This document shows positions 11,325-24,164 of a DNA stretch of 64,000 nucleotides, piece by piece. The stretch spans positions 19,662,268 through 19,726,267 of the forward strand of contig OU342639.1 of the NCBI GenBank assembly GCA_910589415.1, read 5' to 3'. Source of the DNA: Malachius bipustulatus. Its lineage: Eukaryota > Arthropoda > Insecta > Coleoptera > Melyridae. The stretch's first letter is position 1, and every line of letters starts with the position of its first letter. The notes under the pieces are model-generated. The model was not told the DNA's origin, did not search any database, and saw only the letters and a list, made by a program, of their open reading frames with translations. Both the position numbers and the translations under genes were made by a program.

Positions 11325-12936
11325 GAACAAAATTATTTGAATTCCGAAATTATTCAGAATAAAAAACAATATGCAATATTTATGAATATTTTGTCAATGT
11401 ATTTAAACTAAAGATAGGATCAAAAGGTTTTAAATAATTATAAATTACTATGAAAACTTACTTACAAACTTTTGGTACAAGCGCTTTGAGAATTCTCAAG
11501 CTAATAAAGTTTTGACAAAATGTCTGCTGAGATTCATAACGTTTAATGAAATAGATAAGAAATCTGAATAGATTCATTTTGCACGAATCTTCAAGAATGT
11601 TCTGTGTAACTGTACGTTTCAACTACAATGTTGTACAAGTTGAACAAACTGCATATTACATCCTGGCGTAAGAGCACTAACTCTATAACTTATCATCCTT
11701 TACAACCTCCTTACTCTGCAACTAATCGTATACATAGTCTCAAAGGTTATTGGTAGAAATTTAGTTTCAGTTGAACATGCTAATAAATGGACAATAACAA
11801 CTTCCAACTTCCCTTTGATGAAATCTGGTTACGAAACCAAACAATATTGGTAGTGTTAGTGCATGTACTATACTTAGCTATAGTAGTTTATAGTTCGTTA
11901 ATACAAGCCAAAATAAACGTTAATAGAGCAACAATTATGATTACTTAGAATACGTCAGCCACTAAATTTTCAACGGAGGCAGTTTCGTTTAAAGCATCGT
12001 GGCAATGAGCTCTCCGGCCCACGCCCCGGACATGGTCAATTTACCTTAACTGTCTCATGGTCTCTCAAGAAACACTATATACTTCGGGGATAAAAAGGGA
12101 GATAATGCCGGTTAAAGCCGTTTGGAGCATATAAACACACCTCATAGAGCATCATGAATTGCTCCATTGCTCTATGGAGGTGCGCCCTCCTCTTACTAGA
12201 CACGCCGATCCAGGCCAGTCCTGGAGACGTACATTCTAAAGCATCACGATCGGAAATGCCGAAGTCGAAGGGGTGAAATTCGGAATAAGTGACAGATTTT
12301 TTGATGCGTGCAAGAAGTTAATCTCGCACATGTTCAGAATATTCGCCTAAAATCGCGGAAATTTTACATAACTTATTCCCGTAGAATCTCTTATATTACT
12401 TCACAAAAACCGTCACGAAATCTATGACGGTTCCTTAAAATTCGCCAGTCTCTATTTCCTTCCATGAAACGCCAATATCTCTTAAGTTTTCCGGAATCGT
12501 TAAGTTACTTCTTATTTTACTATTTGATTTTCAACAAGATCACAATAATTAGTTGCATGGTAAGATGAGAATCATGTTTCGGGAAAATCTTACGACTTTT
12601 CGTGTTGATAACCATTTTCCCGATTAAAAGAATTTTTCATTTTTCATTCTGAAAAGTAACCGCGAGTCAACTCGCTCAACTAATCTGTAATCTGATCTGC
12701 GTAACATGTTCTGAAGAACCTGTCGATTTCACTCTATATTCAGTTTTTTTTTTATACGACGCGAAAAGCCTTGAGGCACAATCACGGAGCGACGTCAACG
12801 TCATCAAGAGTTTTTTGAATAATTCACACCATTACATTGCTCTATGTTGAAGCAGGTGTCTGAATACTTCGAAAAGAATGAGGTAGGGAATACAAAATCC
12901 AGACAACGGTAGACAACGAACGTTATAGGCAACCAG
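11325..12936. other. No gene recognised
   Basis: This stretch is AT-rich with a moderately GC-richer patch at about 12000-12260. No coding region, TIR pair or tandem repeat stands out. Confidence 0.4.
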
Positions 12937-13738
12937 TATACAGGATGGCCCAGCTCATTGGAAGCGGTCTTTGAAGGCCAAACGAAGGATAATTTTTTTT
13001 TTGCAAATTCAAGTACAGGATCACAATGGCCATAATTTAAAATTATTTTGGAGTATACAGACTGTTAAATATCAAAGTTATGTTTTTTTTTTTAATGGAA
13101 TGCTCCTATATATGTTATTGTATTTTTAGATTGACTGAGAAGAAAAAATAAGATTGGCTTTTACAGTTGGTGTTTAAATTGAGAAGTTCGTGAGTTATAA
13201 ACAAGCGAAAATCGCCATTTTTCAAGTTCAGGGCCCTGTGAAACTAAACCGGCTCAAGAGAAAAAAACGGTTTACTATTAAAAATCAGAAAAAATCAAAA
13301 ATTTCGCCAAACGTCGCCAAAAAAAAAAAAAAAACAAAGAAAGTACAAATGTTTCTGTACCATAGGGTAGTAAGTAAAAAGTTAAAATAGGGACATGTAA
13401 GCCATTTTTCTCCATCTTGAGCCGTTTCCGTTGTAGGTAGAGGGCCTTGAACTTCAAAAAGGACGATTTTCACTTGTTTATAACTCACAAACTTGTCAAT
13501 TTAAACACCAACTGTAAAAACTAATCTTATTTTTTCTCAGTTAATCTAAAAATGAAATAACATAGGAGCATTCCATTTAAAAAAAAAAATTCATATACCA
13601 CTCTCATATGGGACAATCTGTATACTCAAAAATAATTTTAAATAATGGTCATTGTGATCCTGTACTTGAATTTGCAAAAAATTCCTAAAAAGGATTCATG
13701 TTTTGGCCCACAGAGACCGCTTCGAATGAGCTGTATAT
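12937..13738. mobile_element. Fold-back element, family FB1 (copy 1)
   Basis: The left end (TATACAGGATGGCCCAGC, then a variant of GAAGCGGTCT) and the right end (AGACCGCTTCGAATGAGCTG...TATA) are reverse complements. Most of each arm of about 350 bp pairs with the other, including the ATAACATAGGAGCATTCC/GGAATGCTCCTAT blocks and the TTACAGTTGGTGTTTAAA/TTTAAACACCAACTGT blocks. The right terminus has lost the GGGACACCC bases seen in the copy at 50718-51603. ORFs here (13190-13390 + and 13285-13488 -) are by-products of A/T-rich arms. Confidence 0.8.
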
Positions 13739-16700
13739 ATTTCTCAGTATATCGGACTAATAAAACAGTCATTTAATAAATCACTCAATGATTAATAAGT
13801 TTTTTAGTTTTTAGTTTTTAGTTTAATAAATTTTATTAAAAGAAGTTTACTCCTTGCTCAGCTATCTCATTGCAATTACCTTAACGGATGAGATACAGTT
13901 TCAGACTCGTTTCATCATTTGTCTGAATTTTCTACCTCGGTTCTACCAAAAAGTTAAAACTCTCAGCGATTTCTTTATGATTACGAGAATAATTAGACTG
14001 GTGTATCCTGGCCTGCGCTTGATTTTGTGTGTACGCTTCTAAACACGATAGAAACCTCGAGTCTTAAGCTTTCTGGACGTCATCTAATGAATAGCCCACT
14101 CAAGAGACTGGCCATTATTACAAACAAAAACCTTCAAATGATTAACAACGTCACTATTAAAAATAATTCTTGTCTTACACAATCCCTTCATATAACGCAT
14201 GTTTCTACAGCCCTTTTACCACTATCGCTAATTAACCCTAATTATTAAGCTTGTGACCTCTTGTCAAGCCCAGAAATGATTGCTGTGATTGTTAACTTGA
14301 TTTACTGAACTAGCAGATTGTATTGATACAAGGGAAATATTTGCAGGGAAAAGGTAAATTGATTAATTAATATAAGCGCAAAGTATCGTGCTGCTTATTT
14401 TTATGATTTCCTACTCCTTGGTGGTATAAAAATAAAAAGTTCCCACAAGCCTTGAACAATGAAACCAATTTAATTGACCTTTTTGTTGATGCAGTCGTTT
14501 ATTACCAGGCGATAATAATTATGGTCTATCATTTAGAAAACGAGATTTTTGATTCTTGGGAGATAAATTTTGAAAGGTATTCGTATAATTCGCTATAAAG
14601 ATAGCTGATGGTTTTTTAATTAAGCTTAGCAACTAAAATTCGATTCTTTAACAGTGTTAGACATCTGGATGGCTTTTTTTTTGTAGCTAAGTTTTTGATA
14701 GGATAATTTATTTAAAGGGAGCTGCATGCATTCATGAAAAGCTCCATCGTTTTATCGCTTGGCCTTAACCCCAGCAAGGATTTTTTTGCCAAGTTAAGAA
14801 TTTTAAAATCAAATATCATAAAAGTATAATGGCTAAAAATACCTTTCATAAATTAAGCAACAGATTGTACCTATTCGGGAACATCACTACATGAACATAA
14901 GAAAATAAGACTCTTCATGGAATAGGGGTGATTTATTAGCTCATCATCAAATTGTGACAAATAAAAAAAGAAAGCTGGATTGGATTATCGACGAAGGCGT
15001 CGATAGCAATTAAGTTGAAAAAATGACAATTTACAAAGTATATGTAGGTACTTAGTACAAAATTGAAAAATTTTCCAAAAAATTTGTTCAATTTTCCTGA
15101 AAAATATATTCGAACCATGACTGTTAATGTTAAAAGATAAATAAAAATTATATTGGAAAAGTTTATTCATAATAAACAGAAACTTTTACAATAACCTGTA
15201 TAAAGCTTCGTTATCTACAAGCAATTTTCAAAATGACCACCTCAACCTAGGATCGAAGGGTCCAATATTTCAAGCCTTCAAAGATTATTTGGAAATTCCT
15301 TATTACATTTCTTGAGAAATTTGTTTCATCGGTAAAAATAACGAGGGTTAGAGAAATTTGAGCCAATGTAAGCGACAGCCATTGAACAAATTCAATATAC
15401 GTGGAGGAGGATTAGGTATTAGGTATATATTATTATTGGTTATATTAGAGCATTGTATTTCCAAATATAGTTCAATGCAGTGAATCATTATTTATTTACA
15501 TTAATTACTTGCAACGTGTTAGACGGCAAACGTCAGTCAAATCGTTGTAAACCAATTCAACAGATACAAAATATTTAATCAGGACTCATAAGTGAAATTC
15601 ACGTTTAAGCCGATTTCCATTCCAGCTGTTAGTTGGAAAATACCGGTCTTAGTGATCGCCTTGCACTTTCCAAAAACTGAAATTCTTGACGTATGCTCAA
15701 TAAACACCCTTTATAAAAATTATCAATTCTAAATAATGTCTTCAACTATAGTTGTCTACGGTGTTGATTTAAATTTTCAATTAATTATAGCCAAAAACAT
15801 TATTTTGTTAACACCTTAGGTAATTGACAGATCGACGGTAATGAAATAATGAAGAAGTGGGTCTTAATGCAATTAGCGAAGTCTAGTAGTTTAGCAAATA
15901 TTGGAGCTTATAGAAGGCTTTCAGGCCCAGGTCAGGTCCCAGGATTTAGTCAGCTTCAGATCCAGAAATGTAAATTAGTCATGACAGAAACACAAAATCC
16001 GGTGGATCCGGGACTATATTAATTGCTGAACCATTTCCTTGCCTTTGAGTCCATGCAATGTCGTTGTCATTGACGGGAAAATACAATAACGTAACTACAG
16101 TTGGTAGCAATTCTGTACACGCAACGCACATCGCTATTGTTCATTAATAATAAGTTAACAGGCGGATTAACATCATAAATTCAAGATTAACCTATATACC
16201 GAGTGTCTCAATCATGATAAATCAGAATATGATGAATTTCTATATCTCTTAATTTTCGATCTTTAGAAATAGTAATGTTTGGGACTAAAAATGTGGCTAT
16301 AATGGACCGTGACCATTCTATTTTCATTACAATTCCACGTAATGATATAAATAATGGAAATAAAGTGGAAAACATAAAATTTAGTAATAAATACCTGCTA
16401 GCTGTGAATATAAACAGTCTGCGGAGAACAAAAAAAGGTTTCTTACAAATTTAATTATATGTACCTAATAGTATTTTACACAACGAGAGTTGAAAATGAT
16501 ATTTTTTGACATTTGAATAGAGAGTTTTACCAATATATTTCTTTTGACTTCTGGTAAAGTATTTTTCCATTTTAGCTCTCGGTATTATTTTGGGTGTTAT
16601 CCATTTTAGTCTCACTCCCACTCATAGTATTTGATAATCATCAAGTAATTAAATAACTAGCTCCTACCTAACTGAATAACCTAAATATTCAATTTCCAGA

Positions 16701-17899
16701 TTAGGTACACAGTTTTTACTTTTTAAATCTGCGAATATAAAACATCAGGAAGTACTATACCTAATACCGTCCAAACACCTGCTGCGACTGCCAAGAGGTG
16801 CTTGGTTATGGCGGACACAACACATCCATTATTGGAATCAATAATATGACGCACCTATATAATAATATGACATATACCTATTAAGATGTTTTGAATGACA
16901 GTTTCCATGCCCGTTCACCAGAAGGGTCAATTGGAATCATAGTCCTTCCTGATGTTTTATATTCAAAGATTTCAGTTGACAATAATAAAAGTGAATAATA
17001 TTCTCATTGTTATTGTCAATCAATAACAATAAATAATAAATCAAAAAAATATTGAATTAAGTAATTTCTTTTCTAAATTTTGATCAATTTCGGTAAATAT
17101 CATGCAATATAACGGAAATTTTTAAAAAATTACACATAAAATTTCGTGTGCCACTAATTTCGATCATAACACGTTTGGGAATTTTAAACGCGTTCCATCA
17201 TGAGATCATCTTTGCATTTTTTGACATATCGAGTATACCTACTTAATTGTTCTACCATATCCGCTACCCTCGACTCTGTGATTTATGAGACCGTCATGTT
17301 GTAATAAAAAAAATTATCACACTATTTTTATTCCCATTACAGAAAGGTATGCGCAAAGGCTCATTGCTTTCAGGTTATGCAAGTTGTTTTGTTATTGACA
17401 ACATTTATATAAGGGAATAGATTAAATAATATATGTGATTATCTACAGGGGACTTAATTGGTCTATCCCTTAACTGGTCCCAGCATAAACCTCAAATATC
17501 TTCTCTGGTTCACAAGAGCAAAGAAGTTAAGTTAGGTTATTCTCTCAAAAGTTTGCAAACACAACTTTATTGCATTCTTCAGTGAGTGCCCCCTTCGTGG
17601 TTGGTCTGGTAGGTATCTCTGGTTGCTCCCTTTTGCACTCTTGTATATAAACACCCTTAATTTATACTTGCTCTTGGGTGATGTATCACCAACTAAATAA
17701 ATACATAAACAAATCCAGAAGACTGCGATAGAATTCAAAACGATATCTGTTCATGTCAAAGCACTTCTTCGTACAATACATGTGGCAGTGTTATAAAGTA
17801 CTCTTGTCAACTGTGCGGTAGTTACTATTTTCGCGTCTTGCACGAAGAAACATGTCCTTTCTATAGTCTGAATGGAGTATTGATCGCACCAGAACTCAT

Positions 17900-17926
17900 T
17901 GATCGACTCGAGCCTCGAGTCGATCA
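17900..17926. repeat. Perfect 13-bp-arm palindrome
   Basis: TGATCGACTCGAG, one central C, then CTCGAGTCGATCA. It is followed at once by further TCGAG/CTCGAG words, so the region is locally rich in XhoI-type CTCGAG hexamers. It could be a binding site for a dimeric protein or a relic of a small inversion. Confidence 0.7.
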
Positions 17927-18308
17927 TGTCGAGCACTCGAGTCTCGTGGACCTCCTCTCAAATACACGATGCGGTGCGGTAGGTCTTCAATGAATAAAAG
18001 TTTGGACACCATGCATACTGAACATCTGTTATGTAAAAAATAAAGATACTAAATCATTGTAGGAGACCTGCAAGTGTTTGCTTGGACAGTTGAAAATATA
18101 TAGAGTAAAAGTTTCAAGGAATAATAACCGACAAGCGCACCAGGACACCTTTTAGCACTTCAAATATTAAAGAAATCAATAAATGTATCAGGTGAATAAA
18201 CAATCTGAATAACCTTCTGCGTGCTGCTCAAAATGTTATCATTATATTTCGATGATAATAATTGAGACATAACATAAGCTAGTGCTATAGAGTGTAACAT
18301 GAAATAAA

Positions 18309-18329
18309 AATCACACCGAAGGTGTGATT
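18309..18329. repeat. Short perfect hairpin
   Basis: AATCACACC, loop GAA, GGTGTGATT: nine-bp arms with a three-base loop. There is no U-tract or other context suggesting a transcription signal. Confidence 0.6.
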
Positions 18330-20458
18330 ACTAACCTATAGCATGGGCTGGCAATTAGCTAAATAAGTGAACACGGCATAAACAAATATCCCAGGACTGC
18401 TTAGAGATGATTGATGATGGGTAAATATGGGGCACAAGTAATCGATGAGAGGACGTTGTCTTTAGAAAACGTTCGGTAAATCATGACCGACTCGTCGAAC
18501 AAGAATTAATATCGGTGATCGATCCTGCAATTATTGTTATGCCGGTTATGATGACATATAATTTCGGTCAAAATTTGTATCGCAGAGCTCTAATGGATTG
18601 CTCTGAAATCAATATAAAACCACAAATACCCGACATTCTGTCAAGACCGCCACTACACCGGGTGTTAATGAATCTATCAAATAAATCTAGGTGACCTAAT
18701 ACTTTTGCAAGTCCCTCTCATGGAGATGGTTTAAAGTCTAACAATTATCTCCTCTACTTGCCACTGGATCATTCTAAACTTTCAAGTTGAGAAAACAAAA
18801 CCCAAGTGTAAAGTTACATAAATACTGGATTACTGTAAAAAACATTTTAGCTGACATGATATTATGAGATCAACTGTCTTACAATTTTGTGATATGATTC
18901 TGTGACCGACTTTAATGGTTAATCTTATTTAGGCTTGGAAAGTGGATGGCTCAGACCAAAACCAGCTTGTCATGATGACATAAGATGTAAAAAGTTAGAG
19001 GTTTTGGGTTTTGTCGTTATTGGTCCATTAGAGATAGGCAGATAATCAACACCTACGAAGTCGTGGCTCGACTATAGTTCGTTCACATCCGTTATGGAAA
19101 ACACTTCAGTGAAAATGTTTCCTCAAACTATAGGAGTCTTGGGAGATCTTCCTGTTTCAGGAAATGTTTAACAATTTGTCATTTCACTCTAAATTACTCG
19201 CAAGGATTCTTCCCTAATACGCGTAAGTGCCTTCTGTTCTAATTAATTGACTCCCTCTCTCACGTATTATCATCCTCTAATAACTGAACTGTCAAATTTG
19301 ATGTTTTCAGGATACATCTTTAGCAATTTTAACGCGCAAATGCAGATACTACTTCAGCACCAACTTACAATACGACAGACATGACTTACAATAAGAACAA
19401 TAGGAAGTTAGTTTTAAATCGAGTAATAAATAGTGTAAACAAATGAACAACAAAAGTTCTAAATAGTTTTTTAAAAATCATAAATAGTCTGGGTTCAAAT
19501 TTAGTTCAAAGAACGCAATCAAAACCAAAAAGTATGTTACATAAATGAAAAAAAAAATACACATCAGTTATTCTAAAAAACAACATAGAATTAAATGAAT
19601 CGTTTATGTCACCTACGTTAATTTACACCTGTATGTGTAACTTAAATAGACTAAATTACAACTTAATTCCATTATCCATTCAGAGGGTAATTGGTTAACC
19701 TAAACTGTATTCTCCAGCTAATAATATGTTTACGTGACGCGTACACCCTCCACTTTTCCAGTGCCAGTAACTCAAATTCGCGGCTACCTTAGCGACGTTC
19801 ACTCTCTTCGCCCATGCCGTTCTATCCCGACTCTTCCTCGATTCCCTAGTTTACATTCTCAATAATTCATCTGCTGCGATTGTATAAACGTTAATTAAAT
19901 ATTTAATAGACCCATTAGTTCGGATGTTGCAACTTCATTCGCTAGAATTTCATTAGCTGTCAAAAATTGTGCAAACTAATCTAATCAGATAAACGTTTGC
20001 AATAAATGAATGCATGCCAAGTGAACTTTTCAATATTCAATATGTCTCTACTCTATATCTAGGATTTTATTACCATTTCACGAAGTAAGTAAGCTATTTT
20101 GTACTTTTTAGTACGTACTCGTCGGCGCATCTCCTTAGAACTAGACGTTTCTGTATAGTTTATTGGATATCTCAACAATGTCCTCGAAGACGGCGAGCTG
20201 CAAAATTTATTAGTATTTTAAATAATTTCAATTTTATATTGATAATCCATGGGTGAATTTAAACATGAGTTCTTGATAGATCTGATGTGATACTCTGAGT
20301 TTTGCGTCTTAAGTTCATCTCAGCGTAGATTACACGCAGAGTGAATGATCTTTTTGACAATGAAGACGTTTTTAAACTGATATCTGTGTTCCAATGTAAA
20401 CTAGAATTGTTAAAAATACAGAAAAGGAATGTGCATTAGTACTTTTGAGTAAGTGCCT

Positions 20459-21657
20459 TGTAACGTACATTTTGTACGTACCGGCTAAATGCCAGCGACA
20501 CGGAGACAACTGCGGTGCGCGCGCGATAAGTGAGTGATGGTGGCTTTTAGTGCGATGCAAAGACGGCCGGCTGGAGGCCTCGCGACTTCGACTGTCGAGT
20601 TTCGTCGACCTCGACTGTCGAGTTTCAATCCGGTGCGCCGACACCTGAGGTTAACGCTTTCTTTTCGCTTTTGGAATTCGCTGAAGAAGGTTCACGCCAA
20701 ACACCTGTCGCGAATAATTTACATAATGGCGTCTTGAACTTACCGTTCAAATATTGGGAACATCACCCACGTTTTTGGCTTGGTGAGTGTCGTAAAATGA
20801 TTTTATTAATTGTGCGAGAATTACACAGATCATATTTTACTAATACAGTATGCTATTTTTAATTACAGCTTTTAAATCTGATCGAGTTTCGCTTCGCATG
20901 TAAAATTTTGTCACTCACATTTTGACCTCACTTTATCTTGAGGACGGGACATAATTGATGTACCCGTGGCAAGCAGACTCGATCGGACCCTTCATTAATC
21001 CAAGAGTGTATCTGATACCTAATGAAATTGCAGCTTTTCCGTACCGAGGCAGATTTTTTCGTACCGAGGCAACTTTTTCGTACCGACGCCACTTTTTCAT
21101 ACCGACGCAAGTTTTCCTGCGAAGGCCACTTATTCGTACCGAAGCAAGTTTTCCTGGAACCAGTCTGGAAGGTCAAGTCTCCAACCAGCAAACGTTTTCC
21201 TTGCACCGAAGGCACCAGATCCATTGAACCATAATTGGATTACTGCTGGAGCGGCCTAATTTAACCCGGTAGCAGCTCACCTGCTGGCCGCCGAACCTGT
21301 GCCATCCGTACTCCCGGCTGAAAACTGCCATCCTCATACCTGGAAGCCATACGAAGCTAAGTGCCTTTGTGGATCAATTCTTGACCGATCAGTTCATTCG
21401 GCTAAACTGCACGCTCTTGTTTTTCTATTATTTGTTAACCGTGCTCAAGAGTCTGTGATAATTAACATCTGTGATTTTTTTTAAATATTCATAACTGTGA
21501 TTTATTTTTGAATAAAGAGTACCTGTTGTTCTGCTGACCCGCTTGTTATTGTTGACCCTCTTAGACTTGCAGCTCAATCCACGACCCTTGTTATCTTTTA
21601 CCGTCTCATGCTCTCAACGACTATTTTTCCCCTCTAAGGGTAAAATAGTTCGTTTTA
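20459..21657 (+). mobile_element. LTR-like repeat, family L1, copy 1 (about 1.2 kb)
   Basis: It starts TGTAACGTACATTTTGTACG and aligns along its full length with the copy at 29328-30450. It ends at TTCGTTTTA, matching the TTCGTTTCA end of that copy. Shared landmarks in order are GTGAGTGTCGTAAAATG near 20783, TTTTAATTACAG near 20860, GGCAAGCAGACTCGATCGGA near 20970, a minisatellite at about 21035-21160, AATAAAGAGTACCTG near 21510 (a polyadenylation-type signal), and TTGACCCTCTTAG. A TG start, an internal AATAAA about 140 bp from the end, and a degenerate primer-binding-site-like TGACGGCAACG after the end are features of an LTR. Homology with copy 2 continues to 21686 and then stops. The short ORFs inside are not protein-like. 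Confidence 0.65.
21035..21160. repeat. Minisatellite inside LTR-like copy 1
   Basis: About six degenerate units of 18-21 bp are built on a TTTTTCGTACCGA core followed by GGCAAC-like bases. The equivalent place in copy 2 (29878-30020) holds units with TTTTTCCCTGGAG instead. Units within one copy are more alike than between copies, so the array has been homogenised or re-expanded independently. Confidence 0.75.
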
Positions 21658-21728
21658 ATTGACGGCAACGTCAATAATTCATTTCAGCCCGAAATATTTA
21701 GAAAAATATTTTTCTGCTCAAAAAATCG

Positions 21729-21773
21729 AATATTGGGAACATCACCCACGTTTTTGGCTATGTGAGTGTCGTA
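21729..21773 (+). repeat. Second short piece of family L1 downstream of copy 1
   Basis: AATATTGGGAACATCACCCA, continuing through CGTTTTTGGCT to GTGAGTGTCGTA, repeats almost exactly the block at about 20749-20795 inside copy 1. It lies 70 bp beyond the end of copy 1. It may be the remains of another copy or of a rearranged 3' LTR. Confidence 0.65.
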
Positions 21774-23329
21774 TTTGTCGATTTGAATGTGGTGAACAAT
21801 CTGACAAATGACAAAAATTGATATTTCACACAATATTGACAAAGATGATTGTTTAGTTTCTTAAGAGCTGCAAGAGAAGCTTATAAAATAGCTTTATCGA
21901 AGTGATCCAAAAGAACTTGAGTAGCTGATTTTTTGTTAAACAGCAATTGTCCAAAAATAAAAATTTGATCGAAATGGTTCTAGTTCCACTGAAAAGATCG
22001 ATAGGGTCGTTTGAAATTATTCAAAGATCTCAATTTACCAAACAGCATTAAGGAGTTCAAAATCACCTAATTTTTGACAAAGTTAATTGATAAAGTTAAT
22101 GAAGAATGTTAGATAAGTTGCTAGATAAATAAGGAGACGAGCTGTTAATGAAATCATGAGAAAATTGATCCATGAAAAATGAACAGTGCATTTTTACAGG
22201 ATATCGAAGTTGTGCAAGGAACATCGCTGGATCGAGTGCATCGAATAAAAGAGCCAAGAATTCTTTCTCGGGTTGAGAATTTTTCAACCAGAACTATAAT
22301 ACAGGAATAAAACAGCTTCTATATTATGATTCTTCAGCTCTGTTCAGGCGTGTCTTACAAGTTGAATGAATTATTACATCAATGGTGGGTGTAGATTTAT
22401 TTCTAATTCTCACAAGGATCAAGCTACTGACGTTCATAATATACATAAGATTTAAGTACGTATATTTAGGGAATTTGGCTAGAATTATCTACTACAACTT
22501 GAACGAAATAGAAAAATGCAGCGACGTGAGGATGCGAGTCGTCAACTAGTAGCCCCGGAGGCGGCGGTTATATTCCAATCGGCTGCGGCGGTAGCTCCCC
22601 GTAAGTAGCAAGTCGAGTTAGTAATTTTCTAGCAAAGGGAATTCGGAGGCATCGCAATTTCCCATTTGACCCTCAGATAATCCGAGCGCGTTCAATCTCC
22701 ATCAATTCCTAACTAGTTTTTAATGTAAGTAATGACTTCCGGGAGACGGGAAGGTGAAGGATTTTACGGTTTTTGTCCTGATTTTGCCCCAAATTACTCT
22801 GAAACTTGAATGTATATTAGTGAGAGTTATGGCCTACTTTGTCTGTGTACTGCTGGGACCCAATAAAGCACTTCAAATAATAGCAAGTTTCCTGATGCTC
22901 ACGTTCCTCTTCATATGGTAGGGTTTAAGACGCATTTTCCCCGACAATTATTTTAATCTGGGGAGAGTAATTATTACTTTACATCTCCAAACTTCACAGA
23001 AAATCTATTATTCTAGGCTGTGCAAATTGTTCAATGTTTGTCTTTGATACTGCGGTTTGTTTTTACTTCGTGTGATTGTTCTGTAATTATTATCACTTCT
23101 AAAATCAAGCCTGAATAATCTGAACCAAATTAATTCAGATATTGCTGTTGGACATATGGCAGTATGAGTGAAATTCAAACTTCAACCTACGAATGGATAT
23201 ATTATATTATCTGCATTCTACGAAAACCAGCTAAATAACGATATGTGAAAAAAATTGTTGAAAACACTGCCAAGTACAGCTTTTTTCGCTCTTCAAGTAC
23301 TTAATACATTTTAAGTAATAAGTAAGACG
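21774..23329. other. No gene recognised; one GC-richer patch
   Basis: Mostly AT-rich. The patch at about 22510-22610 (GAGGCGGCGG, GGCTGCGGCGG) is more GC-rich but shows no long ORF or known motif. Confidence 0.4.
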
Positions 23330-24160
23330 GCAGACGGCTACTGAGAGAGCCAACCTGTTGGAGGAATTTTTATCTTCATACTCTTCAGACCTCGCCAAGT
23401 ATCCCTTCCCGAAAATCCAAAACGGGATGGCATTCCGACAGAATGTGACAAAGCGAATTATGATCGCCTATAACCCAAATCAAGCTTCTCGTCTCGATGA
23501 CGTACCCGTTATCGTACTTTAAAACTATCACCTGTTTGCTGTCGACTTTCCAACATTTCCTATAAAAACGGAATACCTATTTTCTTTCTGCTGATGAAAA
23601 TGCGCACGGGGACCTATTGCCAAGAATATCAAAAAGACAACCAAACAACCATCGGCCAGTGGTACTGTTTTCAGTAATATTTACGATAATAGCGAAAGCA
23701 ATTAATCAACAAATTTTAAAGTACTTTTAAAGCTTCTCCTCTCATACAAGGCTCAAATCCGACCGTCCTTGGAGTACTGCTCACATGTTTGGAGCTCAGC
23801 TCCTAAACATATACGCTAAGATTACTCGACTCTATCCAGGAAAGAGCCGAGCACCAATCGTGGACCCCCGCCGTTGACTAAAAAATTAGATAGTCTCAAA
23901 CATATTTTTATGGAAAATGTTTTATTGCACCTAGAACAAATCCGCGCCAAAATACACGTCGAGTCGCAAAAGCTCATTCCGACCAGGTTCATCTCGATAC
24001 TTCTCGTACCACCTTATTCCACACATCCTTAGTTTTTCATCCTCAGTTTCGTTAGGAATACAACCTAGAACGATCAAATTCAACGTGAATCCTTATCTTC
24101 GTTGATGCACAGATCCAAGAGCGTCACAGGGATCTCTCTGCAGTGCATGTGCATTTTCAA
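23330..24160 (+). pseudogene. Jockey-like LINE fragment A, RT palm deleted
   Basis: Translated in shifting frames, this stretch shows the linker before the RT (RANLLEEFL-like), RT block 1 (a VPVIVLK-like strand then YKNGIFPFCWKCA) and block 2 (RPVVLFSVI near 23660). At about 23715 it then jumps straight to the thumb (LLLSYKAQIRPSLEYCSHVW), followed by the C-terminal LTKKLDSL and a NVNPYL ending near 24100. The central palm, with the catalytic Asp residues and YADD, is missing, so this copy is internally deleted as well as riddled with stops. The SLEYCSHVW signature and C-terminal layout fit the Jockey group of LINEs; the clade is inferred from motif memory. Confidence 0.7.
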
Positions 24161-24164
24161 GAAA

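Larger units (their letters stand above)
13739..20458. other. Long non-coding stretch, no gene recognised
   Basis: About 6.7 kb of AT-rich DNA. Only 60-73-codon ORFs occur (for example 14027-14248 + and 17532-17738 -), none recognisable. Notable small structures are the perfect palindrome at 17900-17926 and the hairpin at 18309-18329, listed separately. Confidence 0.45.

Noticed and set aside
20534..21234. Repetitive ORFs with FRTEATF- or YRRHFF-like peptides in the LTR-like copy 1
   Set aside because: They are translations of the minisatellite in several frames; copy 2 has no equivalent peptide.
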